DNA from: Chloroflexota bacterium | GTDB lineage: Bacteria; Chloroflexota; Anaerolineae; Anaerolineales; Villigracilaceae | DNA: 64,000 bases | Direction: 5' to 3' | Assembly: GCA_016234495.1 (NCBI GenBank) | Contig: JACRBI010000040.1 | Coordinates: forward strand, 124,001-188,000 | In this document: positions 54,648 to 63,277 of the stretch, piece after piece | Numbering within the stretch: the first letter of the stretch is position 1 | Layout of the letters: each line of letters opens with the position of its first letter | The notes under the pieces: model-generated | Databases searched by the model: none | The model's input: the letters and a program-made list of their open reading frames with translations, nothing else | Told to the model about the DNA's origin: nothing | Program-made: the position numbers and the translations under genes

Positions 54648-55424
54648 TTAATTTCCGCGTCTTGCACTTGCAAAAAATCCGCTCGCCCAGCGCGCAAGTG
54701 GCGAATGACACCATATCCAGTCTGCCCATAACATTAAATACATGGGCCAGTCTGGCCCGTTGGGTAGAACAAACAGGGCGGGGATCAATGTCAAGTCAAT
54801 AAAGCCAACATGCACGGTCTCAAAACCTGAAGATTGCAATTGACCAAGCAGTTCTAGCGGATCTAACTCGCGTTCATCGGGGCTGTGAAAACGGTCGTAA
54901 TTACGCCCGAGTATGATCCTGCCTATCGAGCGCAAAACACCGCGCCGGTTCGGATCCTGGCTATAAAACAAGCCACCGGGTATTAAATGTTTACTCACGC
55001 TCTCCAGCAAACCCGGCACATCAACAGGCGGCACATGATGAAGAATGGCAAGGCAGACAATCACATCATAAGTATCAGACCATTCAAGATCTTCAAGAGG
55101 CATACAGTGAAAGCTAACGTTTTCAACCCCCAGCCTCCGGGCAGTCTGATTGGCTGAGGCAATCGCTTCGGGTGAAAGATCTAAACCAATAACCTGCTCG
55201 GCATACCGAGCCAGCAATAACTCAAATTGCCCATCGCCGCAGCCTAAAGACAGCACCCGCCCAAGTTGTTGTGTGCCAGCCTGATTCAGAAGGGAAAAAA
55301 GTTCCCTCTCCAGCCGCAACCTCCAACCAACCTGATTGTAATGGCGGCCTTCATAGTAGCTTGAAAAAAAAGCCGCCTCATTTTGATGAAGTGTCTTACG
55401 CGCCTTCGTTTCCGTATCTTTCAT
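54648..55424 (-). CDS. SAM-dependent methyltransferase
   Basis: This 258-residue class I methyltransferase has motif I VLSLGCGDGQFELLL, motif II VIGLDLSPEA and motif post-I LAILHHVPPVD. The C-terminal third has hydrophobic stretches and no fixed substrate motif. Start ATG 55424 follows the previous stop by one base. It probably methylates a sugar of the glycan or a glycolipid. Similar GT-associated methyltransferases cap polysaccharides, but this is inference. Confidence 0.85.
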   Translation of the reverse strand: MKDTETKARKTLHQNEAAFFSSYYEGRHYNQVGWRLRLERELFSLLNQAGTQQLGRVLSLGCGDGQFELLLARYAEQVIGLDLSPEAIASANQTARRLGVENVSFHCMPLEDLEWSDTYDVIVCLAILHHVPPVDVPGLLESVSKHLIPGGLFYSQDPNRRGVLRSIGRIILGRNYDRFHSPDERELDPLELLGQLQSSGFETVHVGFIDLTLIPALFVLPNGPDWPMYLMLWADWIWCHSPLARWASGFFASARRGN

Positions 55425-55425
55425 T

Positions 55426-55992
55426 CTACGATTCCCGCCCCGCAAAATACGGTTTTTCAAAGACAAACAAGTTGTTTAACCCAAATTGGAATTTCCTGCC
55501 TGCAAGAGGCTTAAATCCCTCCCGCATAAAAATTTTCGGAAGTTCATCCGGCATGAAGCCGTGGTGTTCTTCCAAAGACATGCCGTCTACAAGGCGGAGG
55601 ATCACCAGCACATCAAGAATCTTATCCACCATCAAGGATGGCACCGTTATAACAACGCGACCGCCCGGACGCAACAGCCGGAAGGATTCTTTTGCGACAA
55701 CAGATTTATTTTGCATATGTTCGATCGTGGCAAGCAGCACAACCGCATCAAACGAATCGTCAGGAAACGGCAGCTGGCCATCGAGGATTAATTTCAACAA
55801 TTCATGAGAGCCTTGAGTGCCTTCCCTTTCAAGAAGCGGATCTATCCCAACGCTTGGCGAAATCTTTTTCGCAAGGTACTCAAAGAATTCCCCTTGATGG
55901 CAACCGATGTCCAATACGCGGGAATTCCGAACGATCCATCGTGAAGCCACACTCATCCGCCATGCCTGAATTAAATAATCTCCGATACGCAC
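55426..55992 (-). CDS. SAM-dependent methyltransferase (short)
   Basis: This 188-residue class I methyltransferase has motif I VLDIGCHQGEFFEYL and the ATIEHM post-I segment, followed by RLLRPGGRVVITVPS. It is very compact. With the gene after it, separated by one base, it makes a methyltransferase pair. The substrate is not predictable; glycan O-methylation is likely by context. Confidence 0.85.
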   Translation of the reverse strand: MRIGDYLIQAWRMSVASRWIVRNSRVLDIGCHQGEFFEYLAKKISPSVGIDPLLEREGTQGSHELLKLILDGQLPFPDDSFDAVVLLATIEHMQNKSVVAKESFRLLRPGGRVVITVPSLMVDKILDVLVILRLVDGMSLEEHHGFMPDELPKIFMREGFKPLAGRKFQFGLNNLFVFEKPYFAGRES

Positions 55993-56071
55993 GTCATTAT
56001 CCTTTTAATAAAATATTTCTAGCGACTGTCACAAACTTGCTGGAAGGAATCTGTTAACGCACATTCGAAAT

Positions 56072-57748
56072 CTATTGCGGTTTGCAGTAGTTGGTAGTTA
56101 CGGGAATTTCAGGAGCGATCAAATAAAAACGGACAGGAACTCCCTCCAGCACAGCCACCACGCCTGTATCCGTCAAATAGCCGTCTTCCAGGGCGAGCCG
56201 ATCCATACGGGATGCGATGCTGTTGGCGAATGGCCGCTCTAGTTTATACTCGCCAACCAGCGATGGTTCGACAAGCATTAAGATCCCCCCCACTGAGTAA
56301 GCCTTTTGAAGCCCACAAGCTGCAGCCCTATCCAGTTCTGCTTCCGAAAAATCAGTTTTTTTGGGATCCAGTCCAAATTGATATGTATGGAACGCAACTG
56401 CACCTGAATATAACGGTATCCCCATATCCAGGCGGGCAACTGAAGTTATGGCATCAGCCCCCCCTCCCACGGAGATAAAACCCGAAAAATATGTTGCTGT
56501 ATTTATAGCCAGCTTATCGTTCAACTTTAATATTGTTTCTTCCAAAATCCCCCGATCAGTGGAACTGACTTCATTTACAGATTTTGACAAAACCGTCAAA
56601 TTCCAGGCCGAGAGGATAATCGCAACTAAAGTAAAAGCCATCAGAGCGCGTGTACCCGAAGGTCTTTCTGTAATAAAGATCAGGGGAATGAAGCCGATCC
56701 CTGCCAGGCTAATTTCTGACACAATTGAGCTGTTTGAACCAGACACGATAAGCGGTACCAGCGGAAGGAATACGAGTCCTGCTGTCAATAAAAAGTATTT
56801 CCATGAAAAACTTCTCAAAACCAAAGCAGTCGCCAAAATGATCCCAAGCAAATAAAGCGTCTCAGCACCGGCCCAATCCTTGAAATAAGTTAGATACGCC
56901 GAAATGGTAACTGAAAAGGAGGAAGCGCCAACAATCGTGGTATTGACTACATAATAATTGTAAAAATAAGAGAAGTGCGTCACAAACCAGGGAATAAATA
57001 TAAGCGTGACAATAAATGCCGCCAGTCCCAGCCCGCGCAGGGTGGACGGCAAATGCCCCTTACGCCACGCAATAGAAACTGCATACCCAACCAGCATTAT
57101 GATCGTCAAGGATGCCTGCACGCTAATCATTGGGCGGTGCAATAACGCCAACCCTGCCACGAGCCCGAACAGGATGCTTTTTTTATAGGTTATGGAATTT
57201 TCCGCCCAATCTAAAGTAACAACCCAGAGAAGCAGACCAAACGACGCCGTTGACAGGTCCATGCGTTGATCCAGGACCCCCCCCCAAAGGGTTCGAAAAG
57301 GCACGGTAGAAATGTAAAGAAGCGGGCCGAGTAATGCCAGGGTTATTGAATCTGTTTTACGGCGCAGGTAATTGAACAATGCCGCAAGTGCGATCAAATG
57401 AATGGGAATAAAATAAACATACAGGACAGTTCGAACTAACGGCAATACAGGGGACAGAAGGGCTATCACAATCATATATAAAACAGCAGTTGGGCTGGTT
57501 ATAAAACCACGTGGCAAACTGCCCCATCCGCGAGCTTGATATTCCAAAAGTATTTTCTCGGCAGCCGATTGATAGGCAAGCGAATCATAAAATGGTATTA
57601 TGTTGCCATACCATTTATTTCCCAGCAACATCCAAGTCAGCCCGAGAGCAACCAGCGCCAAATAAAAAAGAATCGGAATAATCCGCTTCCATTTTCCAGG
57701 TTTATTTAAACTTTGCGGGGTCTTGTTTATCTCAGAAGTTGCCTGCAT
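56072..57748 (-). CDS. Polytopic membrane glycosyltransferase-like protein
   Basis: This 558-residue protein has about 12 helices and an outer C-terminal domain (~440-558). The outer loop after the first helix has NIIPFYDSLAYQSAAEKI, where Asp could serve as the GT-C base; a full DE pair is missing. RDR-type GT-C motifs are not certain. ATG 57748 with AGAG upstream avoids overlap with the preceding GT2 gene. It is most likely a GT-C transferase or a flippase-like enzyme for this locus. Confidence 0.65.
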   Translation of the reverse strand: MQATSEINKTPQSLNKPGKWKRIIPILFYLALVALGLTWMLLGNKWYGNIIPFYDSLAYQSAAEKILLEYQARGWGSLPRGFITSPTAVLYMIVIALLSPVLPLVRTVLYVYFIPIHLIALAALFNYLRRKTDSITLALLGPLLYISTVPFRTLWGGVLDQRMDLSTASFGLLLWVVTLDWAENSITYKKSILFGLVAGLALLHRPMISVQASLTIIMLVGYAVSIAWRKGHLPSTLRGLGLAAFIVTLIFIPWFVTHFSYFYNYYVVNTTIVGASSFSVTISAYLTYFKDWAGAETLYLLGIILATALVLRSFSWKYFLLTAGLVFLPLVPLIVSGSNSSIVSEISLAGIGFIPLIFITERPSGTRALMAFTLVAIILSAWNLTVLSKSVNEVSSTDRGILEETILKLNDKLAINTATYFSGFISVGGGADAITSVARLDMGIPLYSGAVAFHTYQFGLDPKKTDFSEAELDRAAACGLQKAYSVGGILMLVEPSLVGEYKLERPFANSIASRMDRLALEDGYLTDTGVVAVLEGVPVRFYLIAPEIPVTTNYCKPQ

Positions 57749-57782
57749 CCTATATCTCTTTTCCTGGATCGAATAACCCGTG

Positions 57783-58517
57783 CTATTTTCGTTTAAGCAT
57801 ATCTGCGGCGATAAAATCAACATACCCGCGGATGGTTCGCATAATTCGCATCTTGCTGGAGCCTTTGCGCAAACCAATCCGAAGCACCATTGGAACCTCT
57901 GAAATACTGATTCCAAGCCGCTGCATTTTAACCAGCGCCTCAACCATGCAAACAAATCCGGGCTGTTCGATTAGTTTGCCTTTATAGGAATCGATCGCTT
58001 TTCGAAGAGCATCAGCATTGTAGGCGCGATAAAAGGAACTATAGGTCTTCACGCCTTGAATGGGAAACACAAGCACGAGCAGGTAATTTGCGCCCCAACT
58101 AAGCAGCCTGCGCCAAAAGTTTGTCCCTTCAACGCTGCCACCTTTGGCATAGCAGGAGGCCAGTACCAGATCATCGCCTTTTGCCATCTTTTTCAACATC
58201 TCAGGCAAAATTGCAAGGTCGCTGGTGTTATCTGCTTCAAGCGTAACGATCACATCCGAAGGCTGGGCGATCTTTAGCGCGGCATCAAAACCGGTGCGAA
58301 AAACCGCTCCCACACCTTGATTAATGGAATGGCTTACAACTCCCACAGGCATACGACCTGTAAAAGAAAGAACAACATCCTCGGTTTTATCGCGGCTGCC
58401 ATCATTGACCACGATCACGCGATACTCCCGGGAACCATATCCCAATGACAGAATATTCTCCAACAACTGGCCAATATTTTCCTCTTCATTGTAAGCAGGA
58501 ACAACAAAAATTAACAA
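57783..58517 (-). CDS. GT2 glycosyltransferase (polyprenyl-phosphate sugar synthase-like)
   Basis: This ~244-residue GT-A enzyme has IFVVPAYNEEENIGQLLENIL, VNDGSRDKTEDVV and TLEADNTSDL (DxD equivalent), all typical of DPM1-like GT2. AGAGGA lies 5 bp before a TTG at 58517, a plausible start. An ATG at 58562 would overlap the upstream epimerase by about 30 bp. It has no membrane segment, unlike the GT2 at 51719-52891. Confidence 0.8.
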   Translation of the reverse strand: MLIFVVPAYNEEENIGQLLENILSLGYGSREYRVIVVNDGSRDKTEDVVLSFTGRMPVGVVSHSINQGVGAVFRTGFDAALKIAQPSDVIVTLEADNTSDLAILPEMLKKMAKGDDLVLASCYAKGGSVEGTNFWRRLLSWGANYLLVLVFPIQGVKTYSSFYRAYNADALRKAIDSYKGKLIEQPGFVCMVEALVKMQRLGISISEVPMVLRIGLRKGSSKMRIMRTIRGYVDFIAADMLKRK

Positions 58518-58530
58518 ATTTTCCTCTTTA

Positions 58531-59511
58531 TTATAGTTTTTCTTCAGCACGCTGCCATGCAATGGTTTTTGTCAACCCTTCTTCCAGGCTGACCTTCCAA
58601 TTAAACCCAAGAAGATTCTGCGCCTTGGAAATATCCGGCACTCGGCGCATAACATCTTCATAAGGCTTACCGGTAAAGCTTGCGTATGGGGTGAATTTCA
58701 AAAGGGGTTCGCTGTCCCCGCGGATCAATTTGTGAAGCAGATTCGCCAAGTCCAGGATGGTGATCTCGTGCGTGCTGCCCAAATTGAATATCTCGCCATT
58801 GGCGCGCTCGTTTTCAACGATACGGATAATACCATCCACGTGATCGCTGACATAGGTGAAACTACGTGTCTGCGAACCGTCACCATGGATTTCCATTGGC
58901 TGGCCTCTCAGGATGGCGCCGATGAAAACAGATTGCGGCCCTCCCCACCAGGTCAGGTTTTGATGCGGGCCATATCCGCCAAAAAAGCGCATCACAGACA
59001 CGGGGATGCCATAGGCATCTTGATAGGCAAAGGCAAGATGTTCATCGAACAGCTTTGACACCGCATAGCTCCAGCGACTGACTGTGCTTGGGCCAATTAC
59101 AAGGTCGCTTTCCTCACTGAACGGCAGATTTGGATTCTTGCCATATACATCAGACGTGGAGGCAAGCACCACTTTCGTCTGCCGGCTTTTGGCTGCCTCG
59201 AGAATATTCTTTGTGCCTTCGTTATTGATGAGCAGGGTATCGGTTGCCTTTCCATAACGGGGGATCTTATATGCCGCCAAATGGACAATGACGTCCGCGT
59301 CCGCGCAGATCGTATTGATGGCATCCGCGTTTCTCACATCTTCCTTGATGAATTCAAAGCTTTTTGCTTTTTGGCAATCTTCAAGGTTCTTCAGGCTCCC
59401 CATGGAAAGGTTGTCCACACCAGCGACTTGATATCCCCGTTCCAGCAATCCTTCGCACAGATTAGACCCAATAAAACCAGCTGCGCCGGTTACCGCTATT
59501 TTTTTGATCAT
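58531..59511 (-). CDS. NAD-dependent sugar epimerase/dehydratase
   Basis: This 326-residue extended short-chain dehydrogenase has the Rossmann opening IAVTGAAGFIGSNLCEGL, SDVYGKNP and the catalytic YAVSK (Tyr-x3-Lys near residue 150). It has GDGSQTRSFTYVSD in the substrate half. It would be a UDP-glucose 4-epimerase or UDP-glucuronate decarboxylase/epimerase supplying nucleotide sugars to the locus. ATG 59511 is chosen because it aligns with the family start; a longer frame exists upstream. Confidence 0.87.
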   Translation of the reverse strand: MIKKIAVTGAAGFIGSNLCEGLLERGYQVAGVDNLSMGSLKNLEDCQKAKSFEFIKEDVRNADAINTICADADVIVHLAAYKIPRYGKATDTLLINNEGTKNILEAAKSRQTKVVLASTSDVYGKNPNLPFSEESDLVIGPSTVSRWSYAVSKLFDEHLAFAYQDAYGIPVSVMRFFGGYGPHQNLTWWGGPQSVFIGAILRGQPMEIHGDGSQTRSFTYVSDHVDGIIRIVENERANGEIFNLGSTHEITILDLANLLHKLIRGDSEPLLKFTPYASFTGKPYEDVMRRVPDISKAQNLLGFNWKVSLEEGLTKTIAWQRAEEKL

Positions 59512-59593
59512 AATAATTGTATTCTCCTGGGAGTCGATTATTTTCCGATTATACAAGAATATTCGCCAAATGCATCAGAGGATGTGTTTATAA

Positions 59594-60997
59594 TTAAAAC
59601 TGAACATACAGGAACTGAACATCTTTTTGCAGAAAGAGCAGGCTGACTGCCGCCAGAATCCCCCATAAGACGGCTATCCAAGCGCCACGGTTATTATTTT
59701 CTTCCACCAACGATGCGGCTTCGGCCAGGCCTGAGAGGGAAAATGGTACAGCGAAGATCAAGGCCAAGGTGGCAGGATCCAGGCCAAGGGTTCGCAAAGA
59801 AGCGCTTGTTCCGAATCCGCCAAAGCCAAATAATTGCAGGAAAAGATGTTTCAGGTATGCAAGGTTCGGACTCATGAAGAGCGCCCAGCCCAACATTAAA
59901 TTAAAGAGAAATAAAAGGCGGCTGGCAGATACAGGCAAGGGATGGTTGAATCGCTTCCACCAGATATTCAAATTAAGCAACAAGCCATGATACACACCCC
60001 ATAATATGAAACCCCAGCCTGCGCCATGCCACAATCCGACCAGAGACATGGTGATCAGGTTGGATGCGAACTGCGCCTGCTCACGGCGTTCCTGTCCCCA
60101 GCCGCGAAGAAAGTTTCTGCTAATCGGGAAAAATAAATAATTGCGAAACCATGTAGAAAGTGATATATGCCAGCGATTCCAAAAATCGGCGGGGTCAACA
60201 GCGAGATAGGGGTTGTTAAAATTAGAGGGCAGGCTGACACCAAAAAACATGCCGATCCCAAGCGCCATATCCGTATATCCAGAAAAATCAAAATACAACT
60301 GCATGGCATATGCAAGAACAAGATACCAGGCTGGCAGAAAGCCGCTGAAGCCTTGAATGGAATTGAAATCGCTGGCCAACAAAGTGCCGAAGCTATCTGC
60401 GATCAGGGATTTTTTTGCCAACCCCATGCTTATGAAGATCAAGCCCGCATATGCGCGCTGTTGGTCGAGTCTCTGCGGCAGTGACCTTAGTTGGCTGGCA
60501 GTTTCTTTGAAATTGCTGAGGGGTCCGGCGCTGATCTGGGGAAAAAAAGCTGAGAATACTGCAAATAATAAAACGTCATGTTCTGCTTCATAACGGCCAC
60601 TACGGACATCCAACAGATAGCCAATATGTTTGAAAACAAAAAAGGATATTCCCAATGGAAGCGCCAGTTTTAGGAGATTTGCGCTCCAAGCCAGACCGAG
60701 AGTCTGATTCAGCCAATTAATATTTTCGACCCCAAAGTTCCAATACTTAAAAGCTCCAAGAGCAACAAGGTTCACCGCAACCCCCCAGCCTGCCCAACCG
60801 CGCCGTGCCGAAAGATAAGTGGCAAGGGAAAGACCAAGCAACAATGGCAGGAATTGCCAACCCGCAAATGCATAAAAGATTAAACTGATCATCAACAAGA
60901 AAACCAGTTTACCGCGAGGCTTCCTGACCAGTTTGTAATAAATAAAAATACTTAACGGGAAATATAAAAGAAGAAATGCATGGCTGGCAAGAGGCAT
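59594..60997 (-). CDS. MBOAT-family O-acyltransferase (AlgI-like)
   Basis: This 467-residue membrane protein has about 11 helices. MBOAT marks are WNRWHISLSTWFRNYLFFP, with the invariant His of SLVGLWHGAGWGFILWG. AlgI/PatA-type proteins move acetyl groups across the membrane for polysaccharide O-acetylation, usually with an SGNH partner; such a gene lies at 49300-50544. It ends about 80 bp after the epimerase start on the minus strand, so it may begin its own sub-operon. Confidence 0.88.
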   Translation of the reverse strand: MPLASHAFLLLYFPLSIFIYYKLVRKPRGKLVFLLMISLIFYAFAGWQFLPLLLGLSLATYLSARRGWAGWGVAVNLVALGAFKYWNFGVENINWLNQTLGLAWSANLLKLALPLGISFFVFKHIGYLLDVRSGRYEAEHDVLLFAVFSAFFPQISAGPLSNFKETASQLRSLPQRLDQQRAYAGLIFISMGLAKKSLIADSFGTLLASDFNSIQGFSGFLPAWYLVLAYAMQLYFDFSGYTDMALGIGMFFGVSLPSNFNNPYLAVDPADFWNRWHISLSTWFRNYLFFPISRNFLRGWGQERREQAQFASNLITMSLVGLWHGAGWGFILWGVYHGLLLNLNIWWKRFNHPLPVSASRLLFLFNLMLGWALFMSPNLAYLKHLFLQLFGFGGFGTSASLRTLGLDPATLALIFAVPFSLSGLAEAASLVEENNNRGAWIAVLWGILAAVSLLFLQKDVQFLYVQF

Positions 60998-61018
60998 TGA
61001 TAATTACCTTGTTGTGTC

Positions 61019-63277
61019 TCAGGCTTTATACAATCCCAAACGATAAAGCTTGTGATACAGCACCGAGCGCTGTAGATACGCTCTGAGGTTTCTATTGATT
61101 TCCGCGTCAGTGACTTCGCGGCCAATGTAATGCGTGCGAATGCGTTCCATTTCTTTGAGGCCGATCTCGTTGATATGCGCAGACGTTTTCTGGGTTTCAT
61201 GCACCCGAAACGCAGCGAGGAATCTCGGAACGCGGTGAATGACAGCCCCGCTTTGCTGAAAGCGCATGAGCAGATCCCAATCCAGCGCGAACTTGTAGGA
61301 TTCATCCAACTTTCCGCCGGACTTTTCCCAGATCCGCCGTCGCCAAAACAAGGTTTCCTGCGGCACATAATCAGCCCAATATAATACTTGAGGGTCGTGC
61401 GGCGGCATGACCCAGCGGCCGATCTCGCGATCCTGTTCATCAATGATGACGCGATGGCTGTAAACTGCATCTACCTCCGGGTGCTGCTGAAAATATTGCG
61501 CTACATGATGAAGAGCGCCCGTTAATAGAATATCATCGGAATTAAGGTAGGCCATGATCTCGCCGTTCGTGTGAGCAAACCCCAGATTGATGGCATGTGC
61601 CTGCCCACCGTCACGGCGGGACTCGAAATGTTTGAGTTCCTTCCGATAACTCTTGAGAATTTCCAGCGTGTTGTCTGTCGATTTTCCATCCTGAATCACA
61701 AATTGCAGGTTTGGGTAATTTTGGTCGAGAACACTTCGTATCGTCCGTTCAATAAAGCGCGCCTGATTATAAGAAGGTGTAACGATCGAAATTCCCGGCG
61801 CGTCACTTAAAGTAGGCAGCGTTTTGTATTCCTGCGGAACCACAAGCGGCTTGGGAGGGTGCTGTTCCAGAACGCCGATTTTGGGCAGGAAAATACGGCG
61901 CACATCGCGGATACGTGTAAAAATGGCGGGTATAAATGGGATGTAGCGCAGAGGGCCGTTGACCAGCCAGAAGAAAAGGGAATGGCGGAAACTCTGAATC
62001 ACTTTCTCTTTCTCCTGGATTACTTTTTCCCTTTCCTGGATTGTCTTCTCCCTTTCCTGGATTGTCTTCTCCCTTTCCTGGATTGTCTTCTCCCTTTCCT
62101 GGATTACGCTCTCTCCTTCAGCAAGTTTTATCTGAAGCCAGTTCTGCAATTTGATCATTTGTTTTTGGAGCTTGATAATCTCACGATTTTGCGAAACAAT
62201 CATTTGCTCTTTTGCAACAACCGACCCTACAAGGGTCTTATTCTCCGTATTTATTGCCTGAAGAACCTTTTCCTTTTCATCGGCCACATTCAACAAATTA
62301 ATAACGGTGACTTGTGCATTTTGCCTCCCCCAATCAGCTACCCGTGTATCTAAAACAAGCTCCTTATATTTCAGGTTTTTTTCGACAATCTTGATTAATG
62401 GCCTTTCGCCAAAACCCTTGTTTAATCCCAGCCCGTTTAACTGATTTTCACATTCCTGTTCAAGATCAGCAAACCAACTCTCGGTCTGGTACTCCTTCCA
62501 AACATTCATGGGGTGCTTTACTATGAGCTTACAGCATTTAACCAAATTTTCGCGGGTATCAAGCCCGCCCAACTCCAACAATTGCTTAATATATTTTTGG
62601 GGATCAAAAAGCAGGTCTTCATATGCGAGCGAGAAATCAGCACAATGTTTTCCCATGAGGTAACTCAACTTCCACAGGTAATAGTAGCGCTGATAAGGGT
62701 GACGGATAAGCGGGGAAGCTAAAAAGGGGAATTGTCGAATTAGATCCCGCGACCAGGTCGTAATTCGATAGGGGTCGCTGTCAATATCCTGGTCGATGTT
62801 TCCAGGGAATCCTTGAATTGTGGAAATCCATTGATCGCGCGGCGAACGGTGCAAATGAACAAGAATTGCTGCGGGGAAGTTTGATCTGATCCACGGAAGC
62901 CTGAAGTCGATCCGATTTTCCTGAAGCACAACCGTTTTATTCTGCGGGGGGTATGAAATGAGATAGTTAAAATAATCTTTCATTCCCTGATGCTGGTCAT
63001 TTGCCTCTAAAAATAAACGATGCACCCCAAATTCACTTTTATGAAACCGCCTTAATTGCTCAACATTTGGGTATTGATCGAAATAAGATTCCACAAAAAA
63101 ATGTCTGGTTTGCGGTGGAATTTCCAGCTTGATTAGCTCTGGCAGCTGCTCGTGCAGGGGCTCATAATACGCATGCGCGCCCGCCGCATTGCGGAAGATA
63201 TTCCATAAGAGTGTTGATCCTGAGCGGAATCTTGCGGTGATAAAAATCGGCTTATTCAAAGAGGCATATCCTACCAA
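61019..63277 (-). CDS. Sulfotransferase - coiled coil - GT2 fusion protein
   Basis: This 752-residue protein has three parts. A sulfotransferase domain (~1-300) has the PAPS 5'-phosphosulfate loop FITARFRSGSTLLWNIF and 3'-phosphate segment LHRSPRDQW. A coiled coil (~340-445) ends in five IQEREK(T/V) heptads encoded by 21-bp repeats. A GT2 domain (~490-720) has ISIVTPSYNQARFIERTI, QDGKSTDNTLE, LNSDDILLTG and FALDWDLLMR. It probably both sulfates and extends a surface glycan. Such a fusion is unusual. The start overlaps the upstream sulfotransferase stop by 7 bp. Confidence 0.85.
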   Translation of the reverse strand: MVGYASLNKPIFITARFRSGSTLLWNIFRNAAGAHAYYEPLHEQLPELIKLEIPPQTRHFFVESYFDQYPNVEQLRRFHKSEFGVHRLFLEANDQHQGMKDYFNYLISYPPQNKTVVLQENRIDFRLPWIRSNFPAAILVHLHRSPRDQWISTIQGFPGNIDQDIDSDPYRITTWSRDLIRQFPFLASPLIRHPYQRYYYLWKLSYLMGKHCADFSLAYEDLLFDPQKYIKQLLELGGLDTRENLVKCCKLIVKHPMNVWKEYQTESWFADLEQECENQLNGLGLNKGFGERPLIKIVEKNLKYKELVLDTRVADWGRQNAQVTVINLLNVADEKEKVLQAINTENKTLVGSVVAKEQMIVSQNREIIKLQKQMIKLQNWLQIKLAEGESVIQEREKTIQEREKTIQEREKTIQEREKVIQEKEKVIQSFRHSLFFWLVNGPLRYIPFIPAIFTRIRDVRRIFLPKIGVLEQHPPKPLVVPQEYKTLPTLSDAPGISIVTPSYNQARFIERTIRSVLDQNYPNLQFVIQDGKSTDNTLEILKSYRKELKHFESRRDGGQAHAINLGFAHTNGEIMAYLNSDDILLTGALHHVAQYFQQHPEVDAVYSHRVIIDEQDREIGRWVMPPHDPQVLYWADYVPQETLFWRRRIWEKSGGKLDESYKFALDWDLLMRFQQSGAVIHRVPRFLAAFRVHETQKTSAHINEIGLKEMERIRTHYIGREVTDAEINRNLRAYLQRSVLYHKLYRLGLYKA
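62010..62114. repeat. 21-bp tandem repeat encoding coiled-coil heptads
   Basis: Five units of 21 bp (core CTTTCCTGGATTGTCTTCTCC on the plus strand) run from 62010 to 62114. Three units, 62031-62051, 62052-62072 and 62073-62093, are identical, and the flanking two are diverged. Each unit encodes one seven-residue IQEREKT heptad. Copy-number change would add or remove whole heptads without shifting frame. Confidence 0.9.

Noticed and set aside
62010-62114. Direct repeats as a possible CRISPR array
   Set aside because: The 21-bp units are adjacent, have no spacers and are translated as IQEREKT heptads within a long open frame.
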